From an uncultured Lachnospiraceae bacterium (GTDB lineage: Bacteria; Bacillota; Clostridia; Lachnospirales; Lachnospiraceae), in the NCBI GenBank assembly GCA_910586555.1, contig CAJUJY010000024.1, positions 1 to 50,984 on the forward strand: a stretch of 50,984 nucleotides of DNA. Direction: 5' to 3'. The notes beneath the pieces were generated by a model. It saw only the letters and a list, made by a program, of their open reading frames with translations. It made no database searches and had not been told where the DNA came from. Both the position numbers and the translations under genes were made by a program. Positions 1-7,257 of this stretch are shown here, piece by piece; position 1 is the first letter of the stretch; every line of letters begins with the position of its first letter.

Positions 1-47
1 GGGAAATCCACAGGAAATATTTTTATAAACTGCCAAAACGTATATTA

Positions 48-202
48 CCTGGCAAGTTCCAAATGTGCTTCCAATGAACAAGCTGCAGATTTGTAAAGGG
101 ACCGCTGGCGTTTAAACCTGGTCTTTTCAGGTTTTATGCGCCATTGCGGGTGACGTCCAAGCGCAAGCAGGTTGCCTGTAGGATTACTTTTGCTTTGCCA
201 GG
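48..202 (+). ncRNA. Candidate structured RNA, unassigned (6S-like outline)
   Basis: No open reading frame fits 1-476. Positions 48-55 (CCTGGCAA) pair with 195-202 (TTGCCAGG) and close a 155-nt region. Inside it, 101-110 pairs imperfectly with 139-151 and encloses a 7-bp hairpin, AAACCTG (114-120) with CAGGTTT (128-134). A small CAGG-TTG-CCTG hairpin sits at 168-178. A closing stem, a weakly paired middle with a small hairpin on the 3' side and a terminal stem-loop is the outline of 6S RNA, but I cannot match the conserved primary sequence. Either strand could be transcribed. Nothing else recognisable was seen in 203-437. Confidence 0.3.
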
Positions 203-437
203 GCATAACATTCTGGCCTCTTATTTAAAATAAACCGTGGATAACTATAAATTATCCATTATTTGTATTATAGTTTATGAAACGGACGTGTTACTCTTTT
301 ATATTATTTATATTGATAGCCTGTTTTGCCGGCTTGCCTTAAATATAAGCAAATGCAGCTATTAATTTTAACTTTTTATAACAGAAAAGCATTATTTCTT
401 TAAATGGCGGAAGCATACCATTTATTGTTTAAATAAA

Positions 438-463
438 AAAGGAAGCCATAACTGGCCCCTTTC
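438..463 (-). terminator. Intrinsic terminator of the 477-1715 gene
   Basis: Read on the minus strand just past the stop codon, GGGGCCA and TGGCTTCC form a short stem with two G-U pairs around a GTTA loop. Six T residues follow directly. Confidence 0.5.
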
Positions 464-476
464 AATTATCCTTTTT

Positions 477-1715
477 CTATTTTCTTATTTCAAGTGTATA
501 CACTCCGTCTTTTACTTCTTTTATTGTATAATTTCCTGTTTCATCTCCTGAAATCTTTTTCCCTTTTAATATATTCCCTGCTCTGCCACGCCTGAATCCA
601 AACTGGCTTATACCATCAAATAATCCAGGTTCTCCCCATGCTTCCATTGATACTATATACATATCACAGAGCCTGTCTGTAAAACTGGTTTTTCTTTTTC
701 CTTTTACAGAAATGCTTATTGTATAATTATCAATTTTTTTAATTCCGCTTATATTCCTGGTGCGGAATTTAAACTTTTTATCTGCCTGGATAACATGAAG
801 TGCAATGCTTTCTGCCTGTTTCCTGTAATTTTCACCTGTAACTTTTCCAAGTCTTTTATAATTTGAACCATATGATTTAATTATATCATTTACAACTCTT
901 TTGGCGGTTTTTCCTTTTGTCTTATAATCTGTCCCATATGCAAAAAAATAAACAAATAAATCTTTTTTATGTGGGTATTTATCTGTAATATAATCATACA
1001 TTTCCTGGTTGTAAAGTGAACATACCCATTTAAATTCTTTCTCAAGCACAGGTCTTATAATGCTTTTTCCAATAAGTGCAGCAGTTCTTTTATCAGGTTT
1101 TTTAAGCTTTCTTGTTATTTTCCTTTTAATAGATGCTACATTCTTAATTCCATACCTGTATTCATTAAGCCCTGTAATTGGAAGTGCAGATATGCCCCCG
1201 TCTTCTGTATAACCAGCATCTGCACGCAGGTAATAATTAAATAATAAATCATCTGCTGTTATTGAAGTACCTGTTGCAGTATCTGCCGTTTCATCAAGCG
1301 TAATTGTATATGTTGTAATATCCCTTTTTTTATCATAAACACTTGAAATATCTTTACTTATGCACTTCCTGTCTTTTGTTTCACAAAGGCCTGCATAGCA
1401 TAAATCAAGCAAGTATTTATCTGCTGTGGTATTATAATTAAACGGGGTTACATTTTCTGATATATCTCCTTTTACAATTACTTTATCCTCCATTTTACCT
1501 GCTTCATTTTGCCCACTTTCTTTATTTTTTAAATCTTGTGTAGTTTCTGTATTTTCTTGTACTTCCCCGTTATTTTGTAAATCTTCTGTTGTAACAACAG
1601 CTTTATCGCCTGGTAAAATATTTTCATTAAATTTTTTACCAAGGTTATATATACCTGTAATAACTAATATAAATAAACAGATATAAATAATTCCTGTAGC
1701 AAATAATCTTTTCAT
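477..1715 (-). CDS. Membrane-anchored protein resembling peptide-binding (SBP_bac_5) proteins
   Basis: The start is the ATG at 1715, preceded by GAAAGGA; an in-frame TTG six codons earlier has no comparable site. The protein (412 aa) has one N-terminal membrane segment (about residues 5-25), then an acidic, low-complexity linker and an extracellular part. The stretch TTYTITLDE ... ITADDLLFNYYLR resembles the section of family-5 oligopeptide-binding proteins where the substrate-binding lobe begins. At about 410 residues, with a very basic middle (many K/R), it is shorter than the usual 500-600 aa. No lipobox Cys is visible and no ABC permease genes are adjacent. It could be a partial or repurposed binding protein. 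The family call is an inference from one motif region. Confidence 0.5.
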   Translation of the reverse strand: MKRLFATGIIYICLFILVITGIYNLGKKFNENILPGDKAVVTTEDLQNNGEVQENTETTQDLKNKESGQNEAGKMEDKVIVKGDISENVTPFNYNTTADKYLLDLCYAGLCETKDRKCISKDISSVYDKKRDITTYTITLDETADTATGTSITADDLLFNYYLRADAGYTEDGGISALPITGLNEYRYGIKNVASIKRKITRKLKKPDKRTAALIGKSIIRPVLEKEFKWVCSLYNQEMYDYITDKYPHKKDLFVYFFAYGTDYKTKGKTAKRVVNDIIKSYGSNYKRLGKVTGENYRKQAESIALHVIQADKKFKFRTRNISGIKKIDNYTISISVKGKRKTSFTDRLCDMYIVSMEAWGEPGLFDGISQFGFRRGRAGNILKGKKISGDETGNYTIKEVKDGVYTLEIRK

Positions 1716-1904
1716 ATAAATAGTTCCTTTCAAAATTGTAAATATCCTGCCAAATACACATAAATTTCTATGTTGACAACAGGATAATACAAAATAAAGG
1801 CTTCTTCAATTATAACAATATTGCAAATTATGCTACAAATCTTTTTATATCCCATATATCTGACAAAATATTACAAAATTATATTTTAGGAGGACGGTAC
1901 TTCT

Positions 1905-1926
1905 CCCACCGCCTTAAGGCAGTGGG
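1905..1926 (+). repeat. Hairpin resembling IS200/IS605-family ends
   Basis: CCCACCGCC (1905-1913), loop TTAA, GGCAGTGGG (1918-1926) makes a 9-bp stem with one mismatch. It shares the CCCACCGC..TTAAG core with the hairpin at 29139-29157. It sits 22 bases before the spoIIM-like start, where a promoter or ribosome site would be expected. The T-run after it also allows a terminator reading. Confidence 0.45.
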
Positions 1927-1947
1927 TTTTTGTGCCTGTTAGAATTT

Positions 1948-2601
1948 ATGAAATCTGCCATAAAAAGCAATTCCAAGCATAAAAAACTTCCTATGCCCTG
2001 TAAAATTACATTGTTTTTTGCTATAACAGGAATTATAGCTGGCTTTGTGTCAGGACACCTTTTAAAAGAAAATTTATATTCACCGCTTATTACTATTTAT
2101 AATGAAACTATCAATAATATACCTGGGCTTGATATAGATAAAACAGATATTTTCCTGCTGGCTGCAAAAAGAAATTTAAAACTTTTTGTGTTTTTATATT
2201 TGTTTTCCATTACTAATCTCTGGACATATTATTACTGTGCATTTTCACTTTACACAGGGTTTACTAATGGGCTTTTACTTTCATTTAATATTATACTCCA
2301 TGGAATACCTGGCATACTGCGTTTTTTATGTTACCTTTGCCCACAGATCCTGCTTTTTATTCCGCTTTACCTTATAATAATTGCCCATTGTGACAACTTA
2401 CATAATGAATTTATATCATGTACTAGCAGTTTCCAGTATGAAAATACCTATATACACCCATCTAAACAAAAAAAAGGAAAACTTGCATTACAGCAGTTTC
2501 CTTTTATTATATCCTGCCTGCTTGTAATAGCAGCAGGCAGTTTTATTGAAGCAAATTTTAACCTTCCGCTTGTAATATGGTATACGGGACATTTGGTGTA
2601 A
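1948..2601 (+). CDS. spoIIM: SpoIIM-like stage II sporulation membrane protein
   Basis: 217 aa from ATG 1948, with about five hydrophobic segments. The layout of small integral membrane proteins of the SpoIIM/DUF95 family is visible: TM near the N-terminus (ITLFFAITGIIAGFVSG), a short extracytoplasmic stretch, then a TM array with the Gly/Pro-rich HGIPGILRFL and PQILLFIPLYLIII segments, and a final TM. SpoIIM acts with SpoIID and SpoIIP in peptidoglycan remodelling during forespore engulfment, and the length matches (about 210 aa). No good ribosome binding site precedes the ATG, and an IS-end-like hairpin lies directly upstream. The gene may therefore have lost its native promoter or a few N-terminal codons. 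A paralogue outside the sporulation operon is equally possible. Confidence 0.6.
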   Translation: MKSAIKSNSKHKKLPMPCKITLFFAITGIIAGFVSGHLLKENLYSPLITIYNETINNIPGLDIDKTDIFLLAAKRNLKLFVFLYLFSITNLWTYYYCAFSLYTGFTNGLLLSFNIILHGIPGILRFLCYLCPQILLFIPLYLIIIAHCDNLHNEFISCTSSFQYENTYIHPSKQKKGKLALQQFPFIISCLLVIAAGSFIEANFNLPLVIWYTGHLV

Positions 2602-2789
2602 AAATGGCCAGATTAAAGTGTCATCATACAAAGCCTCTGTAATGTTAATTTTTAGTATTTTTCCTCCTTCGGCATAATATGCGAGTGCAGTAAAAATAAA
2701 AACTGTAAATAAAAATATTAAAACAGGCATTACAGGGGCACTTCCCGCCGTTTATGTTTCCACAACATAGAAGCATGCCCCTTAAAGGG

Positions 2790-2808
2790 CTTACTTAATG
2801 AGGTTAAA
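2790..2808 (+). repeat. Copy of the ACTTACTTAATGAGGTTA repeat, overlapping the end of coaE
   Basis: CTTACTTAATGAGGTTAAA here is identical to 29162-29180 and close to 15554-15572 on the other strand. It follows a GCCC-CTTAAA-GGGC palindrome at 2777-2790. Read on the minus strand it supplies the last coaE codons (Asn-Leu-Ile-Lys) and the TAA stop. Confidence 0.55.
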
Positions 2809-3402
2809 AACATTTTTTAATGTATCTGGCAGGCTGTTAATTATATTTTCCAGGTCTTTTATACTTCCTGGGTTTTCAATAATCCTGCCAGCCCTTTCCA
2901 TAAAAAACTTATCTGGTTTTTGCTTTCCAATAATCTGGCGTGACTTTTCTTCTGTATAACCCCTGTTTTTAGAAAGCCTTTTTATCCTGGTATCTGCTGG
3001 TGTATGGACATACCATATTTCATTACAAAACCTGTCACAGCCAGTTTCATACATAACTGCTGTTTCAAGAATTATATACCCGTCCTGGCTTTTTCTTTCA
3101 TTAATATAGCTTTCAATATATTTTATAACTTCAGGGTGTATTATCCCATTTACATAAAGACGTTCTTTATCATTATTAAATACAATATCTGCAAGTTTAT
3201 TTCTGTCAATTTTGCTACTATCTCCTAAAATATCCCTGCCAAACCTTTCTATAATCTTGTTATAAGCATTATTTCCTGGTTCCATTACAATATGTCCAAG
3301 TTCATCAGCTATAAGAAGGCTTGCATTATATTTTTTTCTTGCAATTTTTGCCACAAGTGATTTGCCGCTTCCGACACCACCTGTAATTCCTATAACAAAC
3401 AT
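2791..3402 (-). CDS. coaE: Dephospho-CoA kinase
   Basis: 203 aa from ATG 3402, chosen because AAGGAG lies 7 nt upstream and the family begins right at this Met. An upstream in-frame start would add 13 residues with no site. CoaE phosphorylates the 3' hydroxyl of dephospho-CoA, the last step of coenzyme A synthesis, in the cytoplasm. The P-loop GITGGVGSGKS stands at the N-terminus, followed by DELGH and the LID region with RLSKNRGYTEEKSRQII, which are normal for the family. Length is typical. It begins 19 bp after the beta-mannosidase stop and is probably co-transcribed with it. The final codons coincide with a dispersed repeat, so the native C-terminus may have been replaced by a few residues. 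Confidence 0.93.
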   Translation of the reverse strand: MFVIGITGGVGSGKSLVAKIARKKYNASLLIADELGHIVMEPGNNAYNKIIERFGRDILGDSSKIDRNKLADIVFNNDKERLYVNGIIHPEVIKYIESYINERKSQDGYIILETAVMYETGCDRFCNEIWYVHTPADTRIKRLSKNRGYTEEKSRQIIGKQKPDKFFMERAGRIIENPGSIKDLENIINSLPDTLKNVFNLIK

Positions 3403-3421
3403 TTCTTTACTCCTTATTTTA

Positions 3422-5908
3422 TTAAAATTCGTATGAGTCACATAATGACTGTATACTAACTTCTATCTGTCCATTATATCCTTCTGGAATTTTTCCAGTA
3501 ATTATATGTTCTTTATTATCTGTTAAATGTATAAAATTATCTGATAAAACCATATCTGTTTCTTTAATCCTGGCCTCTGCAAAAAATGCAGGTACATCAC
3601 TTTTCAGGGTAATGGCCAGAAGGTCTTCTTTTCTTGTGCACTTATGGCAGATTACAGCCTTTTTAATATTCATATGCTTATAAGGCCTTGGCATACAGAC
3701 CTGGTGGCTGGTATTTCCATCTGAATGTTTAAAAACTGCTTCAATAAAAACATTGCTTTCATTTCCTGCAATTATATCTTTTAACTGGATAGTTTCCATA
3801 GATGCTACAGAGAAAGGCCTGCATTTTATATTGCCTGTTTTTTCATAAAGAATATTTCCATCCATATTTTTTACATAAATAGTCAATCCCGTTTCTGAAT
3901 CTGTAAATGTTTCATTTTGTACATAAGGTGTATACTGGTAGTTTTCTGATACTTTAAGGCTTCCAAGTATATCTGCATAAAAATGCCTTGACATATATTG
4001 TAATGCTTTCCACCGCCCATAATAATCAATACCTGACCAGGAAATAACAGGCCAGTTATCATTAAACTGCCAGTATATAGAACCCATGCATCTTCCCCTG
4101 TTACGCCTCCAGTGCTCTACTCCCTCTTTAATTGCAATTCCTTGCAATACCTGGCTTATATATACAAGGCTTTTAAAATCTTTAGGGTAAAGGAAGTTTT
4201 CTGAAATATAATGGAGTATTTTGGCATTTGCAGTGCCATTTTTCTGATGGCTTTCCATTACTTCTGAAAAAATATTTAAATCCTCTTTAGCTGCAAATGT
4301 ATTTATAGTTTCCATACATGGCAAAGACTGGAAACCAAATTCTGAACAGAAGCGGAAATAATAATTTCCATAATCTGAAAATGGCTTCTCTCCATGCCAT
4401 ACATCCCAGTAATGGCAATCGCCAGTATTACTACTGTCAGGATTGTTAAAACCTCCTCCTGAAGATGGGGAAGACGGCCAGTAAAATGTTATTTTATCCT
4501 CACTTCTTAATGCATCTGGTATTATATGCCTAAACATTTTAATGTAATCCTGTTTTAATAATTCTGTATGGTCACAAAAACCACCCCAGTGGTCCCATGC
4601 AGATTCCATTTCATTATTGCCGCACCAGAGTCCAAGGCTTGCATGGTTTCTTAACCTTTTTACATTATCCTTTGTTTCTGCAATTATGCTTTCTTTAAAT
4701 TCTTCTGTCAGTTCATAAATATTGCAGGCATACATAAAATCCTGCCATACAACCAGACCGTTTTCATCACAGAAATTATAAAAATCTTCTGACGGGTAAT
4801 AACCACCACCCCATACACGTATACAGTTAAACCCACAGTCTGCTGCTGCTTGTAACAAGCCTTGTATTCTTTCTTTTGTAATCCTTGGATAAATACAGTC
4901 CTCTGGGATATAATTTGCCCCTTTTGCAAAGATTTTTACCCCATTTACACAAAAAGCAAATTCCTCTCCCCACTGGTCTTTTTCCTGGCTTATTGTTAAA
5001 GTGCGCAACCCAATGCGGCACTCTGTTTTATCTAACAAGTGGCCTTTGTAAAAAAGCCTGGCTGTTAATGTATAGAGAGGCTGTTTTCCATAACGGTTTG
5101 GCCACCATAACATTGGTTCTTTAACCTGGCACCTGCCGCTTGTAAATGGAATCTTTTTGCCGTCTGGTGATAACAGTTCAAATTCTATAAAAAAACCCTG
5201 GAATTTTGTTTCTGTTTGTGCTTTTTCCTGTGTAAATACACATTCTTCTTCCCCTGCCAGTTTTATATATGCCTCCGCAAAAACTTCTACAGCACTGCTT
5301 CCGTGTTTCTGGCTTGTCCTTATGCTTCCAAAACTTGCAATTTTAACAGCTTTTATATAAATATCACGCCATATCCCCATATCAGGAAGCTTAGGGCCCC
5401 AGTCCCATCCAAACATGGAATGTGCCTTCCTTATATACTGGTTTTTATCCATAGCACCACAAGCTGTAAAATGTATTTCTTTCCCTGGCTGTGGCACATA
5501 ATCTTCTATATATTTTATTGCAGAATGAAAATAGATTTCTATTTTGTTAATACCATTCTTTAGTACATCCTGGCACTCTGTACAATAACGCAGATGCATA
5601 TTTTTTACCTGTTTTATAAGCACTCCATTAATATAAATATCTGCAACTGTATCAATGCCATCACAGCATAATTCATATGTATATCCCTTCTGTTTTTCTA
5701 TAGAAAATGTTTTGTAAAATATAAAATCCTGCAAAAGAAAATCTGTTGCTTTATACTCATTTATACGGTAATAAGGATCTTTTAAAATACCATTTTCTAT
5801 TGCTGTACCAAGTACTGAACCTGGGACACTGGACAAAAAATCCATTTCTCCGTTAGTATCTTTTATATGCCATTCCCCGTTAAGTGTAATAATTTGTTTA
5901 TTTTGCAT
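3422..5908 (-). CDS. GH2 beta-mannosidase
   Basis: 828 aa with no signal peptide, so cytoplasmic. It shows the family-2 order: jelly-roll sugar-binding domain (about 1-190, LNGEWHI and AHSMFGWDWGP), an Ig-like domain (about 190-300), a TIM barrel (about 305-650) and a C-terminal beta region. In the barrel, GNNE gives the acid/base Glu433 and CSEFGFQ the nucleophile Glu523. The N-terminal VPGSVLGTAIENG and the barrel VWGGGYYPSEDFY are characteristic of beta-mannosidases rather than beta-galactosidases. The enzyme would release mannose from short beta-mannosides taken into the cell. It is followed 19 bp later by coaE. A sigma-A-type promoter lies upstream at 5944-5971 and GGAG precedes the ATG. 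Confidence 0.9.
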   Translation of the reverse strand: MQNKQIITLNGEWHIKDTNGEMDFLSSVPGSVLGTAIENGILKDPYYRINEYKATDFLLQDFIFYKTFSIEKQKGYTYELCCDGIDTVADIYINGVLIKQVKNMHLRYCTECQDVLKNGINKIEIYFHSAIKYIEDYVPQPGKEIHFTACGAMDKNQYIRKAHSMFGWDWGPKLPDMGIWRDIYIKAVKIASFGSIRTSQKHGSSAVEVFAEAYIKLAGEEECVFTQEKAQTETKFQGFFIEFELLSPDGKKIPFTSGRCQVKEPMLWWPNRYGKQPLYTLTARLFYKGHLLDKTECRIGLRTLTISQEKDQWGEEFAFCVNGVKIFAKGANYIPEDCIYPRITKERIQGLLQAAADCGFNCIRVWGGGYYPSEDFYNFCDENGLVVWQDFMYACNIYELTEEFKESIIAETKDNVKRLRNHASLGLWCGNNEMESAWDHWGGFCDHTELLKQDYIKMFRHIIPDALRSEDKITFYWPSSPSSGGGFNNPDSSNTGDCHYWDVWHGEKPFSDYGNYYFRFCSEFGFQSLPCMETINTFAAKEDLNIFSEVMESHQKNGTANAKILHYISENFLYPKDFKSLVYISQVLQGIAIKEGVEHWRRNRGRCMGSIYWQFNDNWPVISWSGIDYYGRWKALQYMSRHFYADILGSLKVSENYQYTPYVQNETFTDSETGLTIYVKNMDGNILYEKTGNIKCRPFSVASMETIQLKDIIAGNESNVFIEAVFKHSDGNTSHQVCMPRPYKHMNIKKAVICHKCTRKEDLLAITLKSDVPAFFAEARIKETDMVLSDNFIHLTDNKEHIITGKIPEGYNGQIEVSIQSLCDSYEF

Positions 5909-5943
5909 TTAAATCTCCAATATTTATATATTTTTATAATTAC

Positions 5944-5971
5944 ATTATACTAGCCATTTATCCAAAGTCAA
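5944..5971 (-). promoter_or_regulatory. Promoter of the beta-mannosidase gene
   Basis: On the minus strand, TTGACT (5971-5966) and TATAAT (5949-5944) are 16 bp apart, about 36 bp before the start codon. Confidence 0.65.
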
Positions 5972-6064
5972 TATACCTTATTAAAACTCTCCATGCAGTA
6001 TAACATGGCTTTTTTGTATTATCCTGGATTTTAGGTGTAAATATTTTTTCATGAAAAACATAAA

Positions 6065-6093
6065 TTGACATAAAAAGAAATATAAACTATAAT
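6065..6093 (+). promoter_or_regulatory. Consensus sigma-A promoter of the Rpn-family gene
   Basis: TTGACA (6065-6070), a 17-bp spacer and TATAAT (6088-6093) are a perfect consensus, 23 bp before the ATG. AAAGGA serves as ribosome site. A fully consensus promoter on a putative toxic nuclease is notable. Confidence 0.85.
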
Positions 6094-6116
6094 TAAAAAA
6101 AGAAAGGATAAAAAAT

Positions 6117-7169
6117 ATGAAACAAAATACAGAAAATATAGAAGAACCAAAATACACCCAGGTTTTTGACTGGGCATGTAAAACAATTATGAATATGTCC
6201 CATAAATCCATTATAAACTTTATAAATGGGCTCTTTAAAAGGAATTATCCAGAAGATAGTAAAATATCTTTCCATTCCACAGAATTTGTCCGGAGTGGTG
6301 CCAGAAAGCTTTTTGCAGACTTTCTTCTTTCTATAGAAGAAGAAAAATACCATATGGAATTCCAGTTACAGAAAGATGAAACAATCGCCTTAAGGGTATT
6401 TGAATATTGTTTTGAAGAGGCCAAAAAAACAAGGGATGAAATGGGAAATGAAATCCTGCTGCACTTTGCTGAAACTAAGGTTATATATCTTAATGCAGAT
6501 AAAAATATTCCGGAAGAATATATAATACGTTTTAAAATGCCTTCAGGTGAAGAATTTTGTTATAAGGTTCCAGTAATACAGTTACTTTCAAAGGATATAC
6601 CTGAAATTGTAGAAGAAAAACTTGTGCTGCTTTTACCACTTTACCAGTTAAAAATGAGAAATATAACAAAAATGACACCAGAAAACCGTAAAAAACATAT
6701 ACAAGAATTTAAAAATATGCTGGACAACATGGAAAATGCATTAAAAAAATCTCTTGCCAGTGGCTTAATAAGCGGAGGGGACTATATAAAATTATTAAAT
6801 GTAACAGGAACATTATACAAATACTTATATGTTAATACAAAAAATATGGAAGAGGTGGACAATATGGTAGAAGAAAAATTTACAACATACATGGAAGATA
6901 TAGAAAAAAAGATTATTAAAAAAGCTACTGAACAAGGTTTAAAACAAGGCATGGCACAAGGTATTGAACAAGGTATGGCACAAGGTATGGCACAAGGTAT
7001 GGCACAAGGTATGGCACAAGGCATGGCACAAGGCATGGCACAAGGCATGAAAATTACGTATCTTATTACAAAAAATCCTGGTATGTCAGATGAAGAAATT
7101 TCCAGCCAGACAGGTAATGATATAGAAACTATACACAAAATAAGAAAAAACCTTATGGAACTGGCTTAA
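6117..7169 (+). CDS. Rpn family PD-(D/E)XK nuclease (RpnL-like)
   Basis: 350 aa. Rpn proteins carry a PD-(D/E)XK nuclease domain and a variable C-terminal tail; some have been described as promoting recombination or as antiphage toxins. The N-terminal part matches: KYTQVFDWACK, then EFVRSGARKLFADFLLS with the acidic Asp, and the Glu-x-Gln of YHMEFQLQ in place of the usual Glu-x-Lys, as is common in Rpn. From about residue 275 the tail consists of GMAQ repeats, then a short helical C-terminus with an HTH-like segment (GMSDEEISSQTGNDIETIHKIRK). A perfect promoter and ribosome site precede it. It is monocistronic, between the mannosidase and the ABC exporter. An in-frame internal start at 6864 probably makes a second, short product. 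Confidence 0.85.
   Translation: MKQNTENIEEPKYTQVFDWACKTIMNMSHKSIINFINGLFKRNYPEDSKISFHSTEFVRSGARKLFADFLLSIEEEKYHMEFQLQKDETIALRVFEYCFEEAKKTRDEMGNEILLHFAETKVIYLNADKNIPEEYIIRFKMPSGEEFCYKVPVIQLLSKDIPEIVEEKLVLLLPLYQLKMRNITKMTPENRKKHIQEFKNMLDNMENALKKSLASGLISGGDYIKLLNVTGTLYKYLYVNTKNMEEVDNMVEEKFTTYMEDIEKKIIKKATEQGLKQGMAQGIEQGMAQGMAQGMAQGMAQGMAQGMAQGMKITYLITKNPGMSDEEISSQTGNDIETIHKIRKNLMELA
6864..7169 (+). CDS. Candidate intragenic RpnS-like product (Rpn C-terminal tail)
   Basis: ATG 6864 is codon 250 of the Rpn gene, in frame, and is preceded by GAGGTGG with a 5-nt spacer. That site is better than the one of the full-length gene. Translation from here gives 101 residues: a helical start (MVEEKFTTYMEDIEKKI), the GMAQ repeats and the C-terminal segment, without the nuclease core. 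In described Rpn systems a short protein started inside the gene blocks the long nuclease. The existence and role of the short product here are inferred from that precedent plus the visible ribosome site. Confidence 0.5.
   Translation: MVEEKFTTYMEDIEKKIIKKATEQGLKQGMAQGIEQGMAQGMAQGMAQGMAQGMAQGMAQGMKITYLITKNPGMSDEEISSQTGNDIETIHKIRKNLMELA
6948..7043 (+). repeat. 12-bp tandem repeat encoding GMAQ units
   Basis: Eight consecutive 12-bp units encode GMAQ, or GIEQ in the second unit. The four units at 6972-7019 are identical (GGTATGGCACAA), and those at both ends carry GGC instead of GGT. Gain or loss of units keeps the reading frame and would only change hinge length. Confidence 0.95.
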
Positions 7170-7183
7170 TGCAAATTTTATTT

Positions 7184-7245
7184 CCCTGCCTGGTGTATTG
7201 CTAGAAAAAGTTTCCTGTAATATAATAACAGTACACTAGGCAGGG
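7184..7245 (-). terminator. Long-armed inverted repeat after the ABC exporter operon
   Basis: CCCTGCCTGGTGTA (7184-7197) and TACACTAGGCAGGG (7232-7245) match at 13 of 14 positions, with 34 bp between them. The site lies between the convergent Rpn and ABC genes. It may act as a bidirectional transcription stop, but there is no long T-run. A small insertion-like element is an alternative. Confidence 0.4.
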
Positions 7246-7257
7246 ACTTTGAAACCA

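Noticed and set aside
48..202. T-box, SRP RNA, tmRNA or RNase P RNA
   Set aside because: None of the invariant motifs (T-box GGTGG, SRP GGAAG loop, RNase P GAGGAAAGTCC) are present.
2488..2730. 80-codon minus-strand frame between spoIIM and coaE
   Set aside because: Half of it is antisense to spoIIM, there is no ribosome site, and it has no recognisable domain.
6948..7043. Regular 12-bp repeats that might be a CRISPR or other array
   Set aside because: Units are contiguous, without spacers, and encode an in-frame protein hinge.
6782..7138. 118-codon frame antisense to the Rpn tail
   Set aside because: It consists of the complement of the GMAQ repeats (repeated Cys-Ala-x-Pro) and has no start signals.
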